From contig NW_027476313.1 of assembly GCF_051020955.1 (NCBI RefSeq), positions 248,001-312,000 on the forward strand: a stretch of 64,000 nt of DNA, read 5' to 3'. A model generated the notes under the pieces. The model ran no database searches and was not told where the DNA came from. It saw nothing but the letters and a program-made list of their open reading frames with translations. A program made the position numbers and the translations under genes. Below, in pieces: positions 1 through 14,949 of the stretch. Position 1 is the stretch's first letter; each line of letters starts with the position of its first letter. This stretch comes from Megalopta genalis. Lineage: Eukaryota > Arthropoda > Insecta > Hymenoptera > Halictidae.

Positions 1-1275
1 AAGTCATGTGTTTCTCATGGATTTGAAGCTAACACGTTTCTATCGCATGGATTTAAAGCTAACTCGTTTGTTTCGCCTGCATTTGAAGCTAAATCATGTA
101 TATCACAAGTATTTGAAGCTAAACCATTTGTTTCGCATGGATTCGAAAGTAAGCCTTCTATTTCGCATTGAATTGGAGCTAAATCATGTGTTTCGCTTGG
201 ATTTGAAGCTAACTTGTTTGATGTTTCATACAGGTGACGCCAAATCGTGTATAAAAAAAGTATTTGAAGCTAAATCATGCGTTTCGCATGGATTTGAATC
301 TAACTCGTTTGTTTCGTATGCAGTTGAAGCTAAATCATGTTTATCACAAGTATCTGAATCTAAACCATCTGCTTCCCATGAATATTAAGCTAAACCATGT
401 GTTTCGCATGAATTTGAAGCTAAGTCATTTGTTTCGCATGGATTTGATGCTATATCACTTGTATTCGCAAGTATTTGAAGCTAAACCATTCGCTTCGCAT
501 GGATTTGAAGATAAGCCTTCAACTTCGCATTGATTTGTAGCTAAATCATGTGTTTCGCTTGGATTTGAAATCTGCTCGTTTGTTTCTCAGGCAGTTGAAG
601 CTAAATCACGTATATCACAATTATTAGAAGCTAAACCATTCGTTTCGCATGGATTTGAAGCTAAGGCTTCTACTTCGCATTGACTTGAAGCTAAATCATG
701 TGTTTCGCATGAATTTGAATATAACTCGTTTGTTTTGCTTGAATTCGAAGCTATATCACTTATATTCGCAAGTATTTGAAGTTCAATCATTCGTTTCGCA
801 TGGATTTGAAGCTAAGGCTTCTAGTTCGCATTGATTTGAAGCTAAATCATATGTTTCGCATGGATTTGAAACTAACTCGTTTGTTTCTGATGCAGTTGAA
901 TCTAAATAATGTATATCACATGTATTTGAAGCTTCTTCTTCGCATTGATTTTAAGCTAAATCGTGTGTTTCGCATGTATTCGAAGCTAACTCGTTTGTTT
1001 CGCCTGCATTTGAAGCTATATCACTTATATTCGCAAGTATTTGACGGTCAATCATTCGTTTCGCATGAATTTGAAGCTAAGCCTTCTACTTCGCTTTGAT
1101 TTGAAACTAAATCATGTGTTCTCTTGGATTTGAAGCTAACTCATTGTTTCGCATGCAGTTGAAGCTGAATCATGTTTATCACATGTATTGGAAGCAAAAC
1201 CATTTGATTCGCATGAATTTGAAACTAAATGATGTGGTTCACATAAATTGAAGCTGACTCGTTTGTTTCGCATGC
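1..1275 (+). repeat. Segmental duplication A, copy 1 (partner 6256-7590)
   Basis: The array segment at 1-1275 reappears at 6256-7590. The offset is 6255 bp at the start and becomes 6315 bp after an extra 60 bp (two monomers) in the second copy. The match includes rare variants such as GATGTTTCATACAGGTGACG (near 219 and 6534) and the run of seven A's that follows it. A third copy of the first 120 bp begins at 12328. This is a duplication inside the satellite, not a gene. Confidence 0.85.
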
Positions 1276-2879
1276 ATTTGAAGCTATATCACTTATATCG
1301 CAAGTATTTGAAGCTAAATCATTTGTGTCGCATGGATTTGAAGCTAAGCCTCCTACTTCGTATTGATTTGAAGCTAAATCATGTATTCGCTTGGATTTGT
1401 AGTCAACTCGTTTGTTTCGCCTGCAGTTGAAGTTAATTCATGTATATCACAATTATTTGAAGCTGAACCATTTGTTTCGCATGGATTTGAAGCTAAGCCT
1501 TCTACTTCGCATTCATTTGATGCTAAATCACGTGTTTCGCATTGATTTGAAGATAACTCGTTTGTTTCGCCTGCATTTGAAGCTAAATCATGTATATCAC
1601 AAGTATTTGAAGCAAAACCATTTGTTTTGCATTGATTTAAAGCTAAGCCTTCTACTTCGCATTGATTTGAAGCTAAATCTTGTGTTTCGCATGTATTCGA
1701 AGCTAACTCGTCTGATTCGCCTGCATTTGAAGCTATATCACTTATATTCGCAAGTATTTGACGGTCAATCATTCGTTTCGCGTGAATTTGAAGCTAAGCC
1801 TTCTACTTCGCATTGATTTGAATGTAAATCATGTGATTCACTTGGATTTGATGCTAACCCTTCTACTTCGCATTGATTTGAAGCTAAATCATGAATTTCG
1901 CTTGGATTTGTAGTTAACACGTTTGTTTCACATACAGTTGAAGCTCAATCATGTATATCACAAGTATTTGAAGCTGAACAATTTGTTTCGCATGAATATT
2001 AAGTTAAACCATGTGCTTCGCATGAATATGAATCTAAACGATGTGTTTCGCATGAATTTAAAGTTAAATCATTTATATCAAAATTATATGAAACTAAACC
2101 ATTTGTTTTGCATGGTTTCGAAGATAAACCTTCTACTTCGCATGAATTTGAAACTAAATCATATGTGTCGCATGGATTTGAAGGTAACACGTCTATTTCA
2201 CATGCAGTTGAAGCTCAATCATGTGTATCACAAGTATTTGAAGTTGAACAATTTGTTTCGCATGAATATTAAGTTAAACCATGTGTTTCGCATGCATTTG
2301 AAGATATATCACTTATATCGCAAGTATTTGATGCTAATTCATTTGTTTCGCATGGATTTGAAGCTAAGTCTCCAACTTCGCATTGATTTGGAGCTAAATC
2401 ATGTGTTTTACATGGATTTGAAGCAAACACGTTTGTTTCGCATGCATTTGAAGCTGTATCACTTATATTCGCAAGTATTTATAGGTCAATCATTCGTTTC
2501 GCATGGATTTGAAGCTAATGCTTCTACTTCGCATTGATTTGAAGCTGGGTCATGTGATTCGCTTGGATTTGAATTTCACTCGTTTGTTTCGCCTGCATTT
2601 GAAGCTATATCACTTATATCGCAAGTATATGAATCTAAATAATCTGTGTCGCATGGATTTGATGCTAATGTTTCTACTTCGCATTGATTTGAAGCTGAAT
2701 CATGTGTTTCGCATGGATTTGAAGGTAACTCGTTTGTTTAGCATGCAGTTGAAGCTATCTCATGTATATCACAAGTATTTGAAGCTAATTCATTTTTAGC
2801 ATGGATTTGAAGCTAAGCCTTCTACTTCGCATTGATTACAAGCTAAATCATATGTTTCGCATCGATTTGAAGCTAACTG

Positions 2880-5412
2880 GTTTGTTTCGCCTGCATTTGA
2901 AGCTATATCACTTATATTCGCAGGTATTTGTTTTGCATGGATTAGAAGCTAACTCGTTGGTTTGCCTTCATTTGAAGCTATATCACATATATCGCAAGTA
3001 TATGAATCTAAATAATTTCGGTCGCATGGATTTGATGCTAATCCTTCTACTTCGCATTGATTTGAAGCTAAATGATGTGTTTCGTATGGATTTGAAGATA
3101 ACTCGTTTATTTAGCATGCAGTTAAAGTTAAATCATGTATATCACAAGTATTTGAAGCTAAAACATTTGTGTCGCACCACTTGTGTGTTTCGCATGCAGT
3201 TGAAGCAATATCACTTATATTCGCAAGTATTTGAAGCCAAATCATTCTGTTCGCATGGATTTGAAGCTAAGCCATCTACTTCGCATTGATTTGATGCTAA
3301 ATCACGTGTTTCGCATGCATATAAAGCTAAATCATGTGTTTCGCTTGGATTTGTAGTTAACACGTTTGTTTCACATACAGTTGCAGCTCAATCATGTATA
3401 TCACAAGTATTTGAAGCTGAACAATTTGTTTCGCATGAATATTATGTTAAACCATGTGCTTCGCATGAATATGATTCTAAACGATGTGTTTCGCATGAAT
3501 TTAAAGTTAAATCATTTATATCAAAATTATTTGAAACTAAACCATTTGTTTCTCATGGTTTCGAAGATAAACCTTCTACTTCGCATGAATTTGAAGCTAA
3601 ATCATATGTTTCGCTTGGATTTGAAAGTAACACGTCTGTTTCACATGCAGTTGAAGCTCAATCATGTATATCACAAGTATTTGAAGCTGAACAGTTTGTT
3701 TCGCATGAATATTATGTTAAACCATGTGTTTCGCATGAGTATTAAGCTAAACCATGTGTTTGGAATGAATTTGAAGCTAAATCATGTGTTTCGCATGGAT
3801 TTGAAGCTAACTGGTTTGTTTCGCCTGCATTTGAAGCTATATCACTTATATTCGCAGGTATTTGTTTTGCATGGATTAGAAGCTAACTCGTTGGTTTGCC
3901 TTCATTTGAAGCTATATCACTTATATCGCAAGTATATGAATCTAAATAATCTGTGTCGCATGGATTTGATGCTAATGCTTCTACTTCGCATTGATTTGAA
4001 GCTGAATCATGTGTTTCGCATGGATTTGAAGGTAACTCGTTTGTTTAGCATGCAGTTGAAGCTATCTCATGTATATCACAAGTATTTGAAGCTAATTCAT
4101 TTTTAGCATGGATTTGAAGCTAAGCCTTCTACTTCGCATTGATTAGAAGCTAAATCATATGTTTCGCATCGATTTGAAGCTAACTGGTTTGTTTCGCCTG
4201 CATTTGAAGCTATACCACTTATATTCGCAGGTATTTGTTTTGCATGTATTAGAAGCTAACTCGTTGGTTTGCCTTCATTTGAAGCTATATCACATATATC
4301 GCAAGTATATGAATCTAAATAATTTCGGTCGCATGGATTTGATGCTAATCCTTCTACTTCGCATTGATTTGAAGCTAAATGATGTGTTTCGTATGGATTT
4401 GAAGATAACTCGTTTATTTAGCATGCAGTTAAAGTTAAATCATGTATATCACAAGTATTTGAAGCTAAAACATTTGTGTCGCACAACTTGTGTGTTTCGC
4501 ATGCAGTTGAAGCAATATCACTTATATTCGCAAGTATTTGAAGCCAAATCATTCTGTTCGCATGGATTTGAAGCTAAGCCATCTACTTCGCATTGATTTG
4601 ATGCTAAATCACGTGTTTCGCATGCATATAAAGCTAAATCATGTGTTTCGCTTGGATTTGTAGTTAACACGTTTGTTTCACATACAGTTGCAGCTCAATC
4701 ATGTATATCACAAGTATTTGAAGCTGATCAATTTGTTTCGCATGAATATTATGTTAAACCATGTGCTTCGCATGAATATGATTCTAAACGATGTGTTTCG
4801 CATGAATTTAAAGTTAAATCATTTATATCAAAATTATTTGAAACTAAACCATTTGTTTCTCATGGTTTCGAAGATAAACCTTCTACTTCGCATGAATTTG
4901 AAGCTAAATCATATGTTTCGCTTGGATTTGAAAGTAACACGTCTGTTTCACATGCAGTTGAAGCTCAATCATGTATATCACAAGTATTTGAAGCTGAACA
5001 GTTTGTTTCGCATGAATATTATGTTAAACCATGTGTTTCGCATGAGTATTAAGCTAAACCATGTGTTTGGAATGAATTTGAAGCTAAATCATGTGTTTCG
5101 CATGGATTTGAAGCTAACTCGTTTGTTTCGCATGGATTTGAAGCTAAATCATGTATATAACAAGTATTTGAAGCTAATTCATTTTTTAGCATGGATTTGA
5201 TGCTAATGCTTCTACTTCGCATTGATTTGAAGCTAAATCATGTGTTTCGCTTGGATTTGAAGCTAACTTGTTTGTTTCGCATGCAGTTGGAGCTAAATCA
5301 TGTATATCACAAGTATTTGAAGATAATCCATTTGTTTTGCAAGGATTCGAAAATCAGCCTTCTATTTCGCATTGATTTGAAGCTAAATCATGAGTTTCGC
5401 ATGTATTTGAAG
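2880..5412 (+). repeat. Segmental duplication B, copy 1 (partner 7576-10108)
   Basis: This 2.5-kb block recurs 4696 bp downstream with few differences. Within it a 1307-bp unit is itself tandemly repeated (equivalent points at 3366/4673 and 8062/9369). Both the copy and its internal repeat share rare variants, such as the pattern GTCGCACCACTTGTGTG (CACAACTTG in one copy). The block ends abruptly at 5412, where duplication C begins. Confidence 0.85.
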
Positions 5413-6390
5413 TTAAGCCTTCGACTTCGCATTCATTTGTAGCTAAATCATATGTTCCGCCTGGATTTCAAGATAACTCGATTGTTTCGCATGCAGTTGA
5501 AGCTCAATCATGTATATCTCAAGTATTTGAAGCTAAACCATTTGATTCGCATGGATTTGATGCTAAGCCTTCTACTTCGCATTGATTTGAAGCTATATAA
5601 AGTGTTTCGTTTGGATATGAAGCAAACTCGTTTGTGTCGCATGCAGTTGAAGATATATCACTTATGTTCGCAAGTATTTGAAGCTAAATCATTCGTTTCG
5701 CATCGATTTGAAAATAAGCCTTCTACTTCGCATTAATTTGGAGCTAAATCATGATTTTCGCTTGAATTTGAAGCTAAGCCTCCTAGTTCGCATTGATTTG
5801 AAGAAAATCATGTGTTTGGCTTGGATTTGCAGCTAAATCGCTTGTTTCGCATGCAGTTGAAGCTGAATCATATATAAAACAAGTATTTGAAGCTAAACCC
5901 TTTGCTTCGCCTGGATTTGAACCTAATTCTTCTACTACGCATTGATTTGAAGTTAAATTATGTGTTACGCTGGGATTTGAAGCTGATTCGTTTGTTTCGC
6001 CTGCATTTGAAGCTATATCACTTATATCGAAAGTATTTGTAGCTAAACCATTTGTTTCTAATGTATTTCAAGCTAAGCCTTCCACTTCGAACTGATTTGA
6101 AACTAAGTAATGTGTTTCGCTTGGATTTCTTGCTAAAGCGTTTGTTTCGAGTGCAGTTGAAGCAACATCATGTATATCACAATTATTTGAGGGCTAAGCC
6201 ATTTGTATCTCATGTTTTCGAAGCTAAGCCGTCTACTTCGCATTGATTTGAAGCTAAGTCATGTGTTTCTCATGGATTTGAAGCTAACACGTTTCTATCG
6301 CATGGATTTAAAGCTAACTCGTTTGTTTCGCCTGCATTTGAAGCTAAATCATGTATATCACAAGTATTTGAAGCTAAACCATTTGATTCG
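5412..6390 (+). repeat. Segmental duplication C, copy 1 (partner 11484-12462)
   Basis: This 1-kb block recurs 6072 bp downstream. It begins exactly where duplication B stops. The local order A1-B1-C1 therefore became A2 (6256), B2 (7576), then C2 (11484) after an inserted stretch at 10108-11484 that starts with a 299-bp tandem copy (equivalent points 9887 and 10186). Such mosaics are expected from repeated unequal exchange. Confidence 0.8.
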
Positions 6391-9300
6391 CATGGATTTG
6401 ATGCTAAGCCTTCTAGTTCGCATTGATTTCAAGCTAAATCATGTGTTTCGCATGGATTTGAAGCTAAGCCTTCTACTTCGCAATGATTTGAAGCTAAATC
6501 ATGTGTTTCGCTTGGATTTGAAGCTAACTTGTTTGATGTTTCATACAGGTGACGCCAAATCGTGTATAAAAAAAGTATTTGAAGCTAAATCATGCGTTTC
6601 GCATGGATTTGAATCTAACTCGTTTGTTTCGTATGCAGTTGAAGCTAAATCATGTTTATCACAAGTATCTGAATCTAAACCATCTGCTTCCCATGAATAT
6701 TAAGCTAAACCATGTGTTTCGCATGAATTTGAAGCTAAGTCATTTGTTTCGCATGGATTTGATGCTATTTCACTTGTATTCGCAAGTATTTGAAGCTAAA
6801 CCATTCGCTTCGCATGGATTTGAAAATAAGCCTTCAACTTCGCTCTGATTTGTAGCTAAATCATGTGTTTCGCTTGGATTTGAAATCTGCTCGTTTGTTT
6901 CTCAGGCAGTTGAAGCTAAATCACGTATATCACAATTATTAGAAGCTAAACCATTCGTTTCGCATGGATTTGAAGCTAAGGCTTCTACTTCGCATTGACT
7001 TGAAGCTAAATCATGTGTTTCGCATGAATTTGAATATAACTCGATTGTTTTGCTTGAATTCGAAGCTATATCACTTATATTCGCAAGTATTTGAAGTTCA
7101 ATCATTCGTTTCGCATGGATTTGAAGCTAAGGCTTCTAGTTCGCATTGATTTGAAGCTAAATCATATGTTTCGCATGGATTTGAAACTAACTCGTTTGTT
7201 TCTGATGCAGTTGAATCTAAATAATGTATATCACATGTATTTGAAGCTTCTTCTTCGCATTGATTTTAAGCTAAATCGTGTGTTTCGCATGTATTCAAAG
7301 CTAACTCGTTTGTTTCGCCTGCATTTGAAGCTATATCACTTATATTCGCAAGTATTTGACGGTCAATCATTCGTTTCGCATGAATTTGAAGCTAAGCCTT
7401 CTACTTCGCTTTGATTTGAAACTAAATCATGTGTTCTCTTCGATTTGAAGCTAACTCATTGTTTCGCATGCAGTTGAAGCTGAATCATGTTTATCACATG
7501 TATTGGAAGCAAAACCATTTGATTCGCATGAATTTGAAACTAAATGATGTGGTTCACATGAATTGAAGCTGACTCGTTTGTTTCGCCTGCATTTGAAGCT
7601 ATATCACTTATATTCGCAGGTATTTGTTTTGCATGGATTAGAAGCTAACTCGTTGGTTTGCCTTCATTTGAAGCTATATCACATATATCGCAAGTATATG
7701 AATCTAAATAATTTCGGTCGCATGGATTTGATGCTAATCCTTCTACTTCGCATTGATTTGAAGCTAAATGATGTGTTTCGTATGGATTTGAAGATAACTC
7801 GTTTATTTAGCATGCAGTTAAAGTTAAATCATGTATATCACAAGTATTTGAAGCTAAAACATTTGTGTCGCACCACTTGTGTGTTTCGCATGCAGTTGAA
7901 GCAATAGCACTTATATTCGCAAGTATTTGAAGCCAAATCATTCTGTTCGCATGGATTTGAAGCTAAGCCATCTACTTCGCATTGATTTGATGCTAAATCA
8001 CGTGTTTCGCATGCATATAAAGCTAAATCATGTGTTTCGCTTGGATTTGTAGTTAACACGTTTGTTTCACATACAGTTGCAGCTCAATCATGTATATCAC
8101 AAGTATTTGAAGCTGAACAATTTGTTTCGCATGAATATTATGTTAAACCATGTGCTTCGCATGAATATGATTCTAAACGATGTGTTTCGCATGAATTTAA
8201 AGTTAAATCATTTATATCAAAATTATTTGAAACTAAACCATTTGTTTCTCATGGTTTCGAAGATAAACCTTCTACTTCGCATGAATTTGAAGCTAAATCA
8301 TATGTTTCGCTTGGATTTGAAAGTAACACGTCTGTTTCACATGCAGTTGAAGCTCAATCATGTATATCACAAGTATTTGAAGCTGAACAGTTTGTTTCGC
8401 ATGAATATTATGTTAAACCATGTGTTTCGCATGAGTATTAAGCTAAACCATATGTTTGGAATGAATTTGAAGCTAAATTATGTGTTTCGCATGGATTTGA
8501 CGCTAACTGGTTTGTTTCGCCTGCATTTGAAGCTATATCACTTATATTCGCAGGTATTTGTTTTGCATGGATTAGAAGCTAACTCGTTGGTTTGCCTTCA
8601 TTTGAAGCTATATCACTTATATCGCAAGTATATGAATCTAAATAATCTGTGTCGCATGGATTTGATGCTAATGCTTCTACTTCGCATTGATTTGAAGCTG
8701 AATCATGCGTTTCGCATGGATTTGAAGGTAACTCGTTTGTTTAGCATGCAGTTGAAGCTATCTCATGTATATCACAAGTATTTGAAGCTAATTCATTTTT
8801 AGCATGGATTTGAAGCTAAGCCTTCTACTTCGCATTGATTAGAAGCTAAATCATATGTTTCGCATCGATTTGAAGCTAACTGGTTTGTTTCGCCTGCATT
8901 TGAAGCTATATCACTTATATTCGCAGGTATTTGTTTTGCATGGATTAGAAGCTAACTCGTTGGTTTGCCTTCATTTGAAGCTATATCACATATATCGCAA
9001 GTATATGAATCTAAATAATTTCGGTCGCATGGATTTGATGCTAATCCTTCTACTTCGCATTGATTTGAAGCTAAATGATGTGTTTCGTATGGATTTGAAG
9101 ATAACTCGTTTATTTAGCATGCAGTTAAAGTTAAATCATGTATATCACAAGTATTTGAAGCTAAAACATTTGTGTCGCACCACTTGTGTGTTTCGCATGC
9201 AGTTGAAGCAATATCACTTATATTCGCAAGTATTTGAAGCCAAATCATTCTGTTCGCATGGATTTGAAGCTAAGCCATCTACTTCGCATTGATTTGATGC

Positions 9301-12300
9301 TAAATCACGTGTTTCGCATGCATATAAAGCTAAATCATGTGTTTCGCTTGGATTTGTAGTTAACACGTTTGTTTCACACACAGTTGCAGCTCAATCATGT
9401 ATATCACAAGTATTTGAAGCTGAACAATTTGTTTCGCATGAATATTATGTTAAACCATGTGCTTCGCATGAATATGATTCTAAACGATGTGTTTCGCATG
9501 AATTTAAAGTTAAATCATTTATATCAAAATTATTTGAAACTAAACCATTTGTTTCTCATGGTTTCGAAGATAAACCTTCTACTTCGCATGAATTTGAAGC
9601 TAAATCATATGTTTCGCTTGGATTTGAAAGTAACACGTCTGTTTCACATGCAGTTGAAGCTCAATCATGTATATCACAAGTATTTGAAGCTGAACAGTTT
9701 GTTTCGCATGAATATTATGTTAAACCATGTGTTTCGCATGAGTATTAAGCTAAACCATGTGTTTGGAATGAATTTGAAGCTAAATCATGTGTTTCGCATG
9801 GATTTGAAGCTAACTCGTTTGTTTCGCATGCAGTTGAAGCTAAATCATGTATATAACAAGTATTTGAAGCTAATTCATTTTTTAGCATGGATTTGATGCT
9901 AATGCTTCTACTTCGCATTGATTTGAAGCTAAATCATGTGTTTCGCTTGGATTTGAAGCTAACTTGTTTGTTTCGCATGCAGTTGGAGCTAAATCATGTA
10001 TATCACAAGTATTTGAAGATAATCCATTTGTTTTGCAAGGATTCGAAAATCAGCCTTCTATTTCGCATTGATTTGAAGCTAAATCATGAGTTTCGCATGT
10101 ATTTGAAGCTAACTCGTTTGTTTCGCATGCAGTTGAAGCTAAATCATGTATATAACAAGTATTTGAAGCTAATTCATTTTTTAGCATGGATTTGATGCTA
10201 ATGCTTCTACTTCGCATTGATTTGAAGCTAAATCATGTGTTTCGCTTGGATTTGAAGCTAACTTGTTTGTTTCGCATGCAGTTGGAGCTAAATCATGTAT
10301 ATCACAAGTATTTGAAGATAATCCATTTGTTTTGCAAGGATTCGAAAATCAGCCTTCTATTTCGCATTGATTTGAAGCTAAATCATGAGTTTCGCATGTA
10401 TTTGAAGCTAACTCGTTTGTTTCGCATGGATTTGAAGCTAACTCATTTGTTTCGCATGCAGTTCAAGCAAATTCATTTATCACAAGTATTTGAAGCTAAA
10501 CCATTTGTTTCGCATGGATTCGAAAATCAGCCTTCTATTTCGCATGGATTTGGAGCTAAATCATGCGCTTCGAATGGAATTGAAGCTATCTCGTTTGTTT
10601 CGCATGGATTTGAAGCTAACTCGTCTGTTTCGCCTGCATTTGAAGATAAATCATGTATATCGCAAGTAATTGAAGCTAAACCATTTGTCTCGCATTGGTT
10701 TTGAAGCTAAGCCTTCTATTTCGCATTGATTTGAAGCTAAATTATGAGTTTCGTATGGATTTGAAGCTAACTCGTTTGTTTCGCATGCAATGAAGCAAAA
10801 TCATGTATATCACAAGTTTTTGACGCTAACCACTCGTTTCGCATGGATTTGAAGCTAAGCCTTCTACATCGCATTGATTTGAAGCTAAATCATGTGTTTT
10901 GCATGTATTTGAAGCTAACTCGTTTGTTTCGCCTGCATGTGAAGCTAAATCATGTATATCACATAAATTTGAAGCTAAACCATTTGATTCGCATGTATTT
11001 GATGATAAGCTTTCTACTTCGCATTGATTTGAAGCAAAATTAAGTATTTCGCTTGGATTTGAAGCTAACTCGTTTGTTTCGCATGCAGTTGTAGCTCAAT
11101 CATGTATCTCACAAGTATTTGAATCTAAACCATTTGTTTCGCATGGATTTGAAGCTAAGCCTTCTCCTTCGCATTGATTTGAAGCTAAATCATGTCTTAC
11201 GCTTGGATTTGAAGCTCTCTCCTTTGTTTCTCCTGCATTTGAAGCTATATCACTTATATCGCAAGTATTTGAAGCTGAATCATTTGTGTCGCATGGATTT
11301 GAAGCTAAGCCTTCTACTTCGCATTGATTTGAAGCTAAATCATTTGTTTTTCATGGATTTGAAGCTAACTCGTTTCTATCGCATGGATTTAAAGCTAACT
11401 CCTTTGTCTCGCCTGCATTTGAAGCTAAATCATGTATATCACAAATATTTGAAGCTAAACCATTTGTTTCCCATGGATTTCAAGTTAAGCCTTCGACTTC
11501 GCATTCATTTGTAGCTAAATCACATGTTCCGCCTGGATTTCAAGATAACTCGATTGTTTCGCATGCAGTTGAAGCTCAATCATGTATATCTCAAGTATTT
11601 GAAGCTAAACCATTTGATTCGCATGGATTTGATGCTAAGCCTTCTACTTCGCATTGATTTGAAGCTATATAAAGTGTTTCGTTTGGATATGAAGCAAACT
11701 CGTTTGTGTCGCATGCAGTTGAAGATATATCACTTATGTTCGCAAGTATTTGAAGCTAAATCATTCGTTTCGCATCGATTTGAAAATAAGCCTTCTACTT
11801 CGCATTAATTTGGAGCTAAATCATGATTTTCGCTTGGATTTGAAGCTAAGCCTCCTAGTTCGCATTGATTTGAAGAAAATCATGTGTTTGGCTTGGATTT
11901 GCAGCTAAATCGCTTGTTTCGCATGTAGTTGAAGCTGAATCATATATGAAACAAGTATTTGAAGCTAAACCCTTTGCTTCGCCTGGATTTGAACCTAATT
12001 CTTCTACTACGCATTGATTTGAAGTTAAATTATGTGTTACGCTGGGATTTGAAGCTGATTCGTTTGTTTCGCCTGCATTTGAAGCTATATCACTTATATC
12101 GAAAGTATTTGTAGCTAAACCATTTGTTTCTAATGTATTTCAAGCTAAGCCTTCCACTTCGAACTGATTTGAAACTAAGTAATGTGTTTCGCTTGGATTT
12201 CTTGCTAAAGCGTTTGTTTCGAGTGCAGTTGAAGCAACATCATGTATATCACAATTATTTGAGGGCTAAGCCATTTGTATCTCATGTTTTCGAAGCTAAG

Positions 12301-13189
12301 CCGTCTACTTCGCATTGATTTGAAGCTAAGTCATGTGTTTCTCATGGATTTGAAGCTAACACGTTTCTATCGCATGGATTTAAAGCTAACTCGTTTGTTT
12401 CGCCTGCATTTGAAGCTAAATCATGTATATCACAAGTATTTGAAGCTAAACCATTTGATTCGCATGGATTTGAAGCTAAGCCTCCTATTTCGCACTGATT
12501 CGAAGCTAAATCATGCGTTTCGCATGAAATTGAAACTATTTCGTTTGTTTCGCATTGATTTGAAGCTAACTCGTTTGTTTCGCCTGCATTTGAAGCTAAA
12601 TCATGTATATCGCTAATATTTGAAGCTAATCCATTTGTTTGCATGGATTCGAAGATAAACCTTCTACTTCGTATTGATTTTAAGTTAAATCATGTGTTTC
12701 ACATGGATTTAAAGATAACTCGTTTGTTTCGCATGCAGTTGATTCTAAATCATGTATATCACAAGTATTTGAAGCTAATCCATTTGATTCCCATGGATTT
12801 GGAGCTAAGCCTTCTACTTCGCATTGATTTGACGCTAAATCATGTGTTTCACATGGATTTAAACATAACACGATTGTTTCACATGCAGTTGAAGCTAAAT
12901 CATGTATATCACAAGTATTTGAAGCTAAACCATTTGTTTCGCATGGATTCGAAAATCAGTCTTCTATTTCGCAATGATTTGATGCTGAATCATGTGTTTC
13001 TCATGGATTTGAAGCTAACTCATTTGTTTCGCATGGATTTGAAGCTAACTCGCTTGTTTCGCACGCAGTTGAAGCAAAATCATGTATATCACAAGTATTA
13101 GAAGCTAAACCATTTGATTCGCATGGATTTGAAGCTAAGCCTTCTACTTCGCATTGATTGGAAGCTTAATCATGTATTTCGCTTCGATT

Positions 13190-14949
13190 TGTAGCTAAAT
13201 CATGTGTTTCGTATGGACTTAATGGTGACACGTTTGTTTCGCATGCAGTTGAACCTAAATCGTGTATATCACAAGTATTTGAAGCTAAACCATTTGTTTC
13301 GCATGGATTCGAATGTAACCCTTCTACCTCGTATTGATTTTAAGCTAAATCATGGGTTTCTCATGGATTTAAAGCTAACTCGTTTGTTTCGCATGGATTT
13401 AAAGCTAATTCGTTTGTCTCGCCTGCATTTGAAGCTAAATCATGTTTATCACAAATATTTGAAGCTAAACCATTTGTTTCGCATGGATTTGAAGTTAAGC
13501 CATCGACTTCGCATTGATTTGTAGCTAAATCATGTGTTCCGCCTGGATTTCAAGATAACTCGATTGTTTCGCATGCAGTTGAAGCAAAATCATGTGTATC
13601 ACAAGTATTTGAAGCTAAACCATTTGATTCGCATGGATTTGATGCTAAGCCTTCTAGTTCGCATTGATTTCAAGCTAAATCTTGTGTTTCGCATGGATTT
13701 GAAGCTAAGCCTTCTACTTCGCAATGATTTGAAGCTAAATCATGTGTTTCGCTTGCATTTGAAGCTAACTTGTTTGATGTTTCATACAGGTGACGCCAAA
13801 TCGTGTATAAAAAAAGTATTTGAAGCTAAATCATGCGTTCAGCATGGATTTGAAGCTAATCCTTCTACTTCGCATGAATTTGAATCTAAATCATGTGTTT
13901 CGATTGGATTTGAAGCTAACTCGTTTGATTCGCATGCAGTTGAAGCTAAATCATCTTTATCACAAGTATCTGGATCAAAGCCATCTGTTTCGCTAGAATA
14001 TGAAGCTAAACCATGTGTTTCGCATGAATTTGAAACTAAATCATGTGTTTCGCATGGATTTGAAGCTAAATCATGTGTTTCGTATGGACTTAATGGTGAC
14101 ACGTTTGTTTCGCATGCAGTTGAACCTAAATCGTGTATATCACAAGTATTTGAAGCTAAACCATTTGTTTCGCATGGATTCGAATGTAACCCTTCTACCT
14201 CGTATTGATTTTAAGCTAAATCATGGGTTTCTCATGGATTTAAAGCTAACTCGTTTGTTTCGCATGGATTTAAAGCTAATTCGTTTGTCTCGCCTGCATT
14301 TGAAGCTAAATCATGTTTATCACAAATATTTGAAGCTAAACCATTTGTTTCGCATGGATTTGAAGTTAAGCCATCGACTTCGCATTGATTTGTAGCTAAA
14401 TCATGTGTTCCGCCTGGATTTCAAGATAACTCGATTGTTTCGCATGCAGTTGAAGCAAAATCATGTATATCACAAGTATTTGAAGCTAAACCATTTGATT
14501 CGCATGGATTTGATGCTAAGCCTTCTAGTTCGCATTGATTTCAAGCTAAATCTTGTGTTTCGCATGGATTTGAAGCTAAGCCTTCTACTTCGCAATGATT
14601 TGAAGCTAAATCATGTGTTTCGCTTGCATTTGAAGCTAACTTGTTTGATGTTTCATACAGGTGACGCCAAATCGTGTATAAAAAAAGTATTTGAAGCTAA
14701 ATCATGCGTTTCGCATGGATTTGAAGCTAATCCTTCTACTTCGCATGAATTTGAATCTAAATCATGTGTTTCGATTGGATTTGAAGCTAACTCGTTTGAT
14801 TCGCATGCAGTTGAAGCTAAATCATCTTTATCACAAGTATCTGGATCAAAGCCATCTGTTTCGCTAGAATATGAAGCTAAACCATGTGTTTCGCATGAAT
14901 TTGAAACTAAATCATGTGTTTCGCATGGATTTGAAGCTAACTCGTTTGA
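13190..14949 (+). repeat. Tandem 871-bp duplication in the left arm
   Basis: Positions from about 13190 to 14078 are repeated from about 14061 to 14949 with very few differences (equivalent points 13534/14405 and 13204/14075). The unit length is not a multiple of 30, so the duplication shifts monomer phase. The high identity suggests it is among the youngest events in the left arm. Confidence 0.85.

Noticed and set aside
210..262. Unique non-satellite insertion around GATGTTTCATACAGGTGACG
   Set aside because: It aligns to a normal monomer pair with substitutions and a 3-bp gain, and recurs near 6534, 13773 and 14645 within duplicated blocks.
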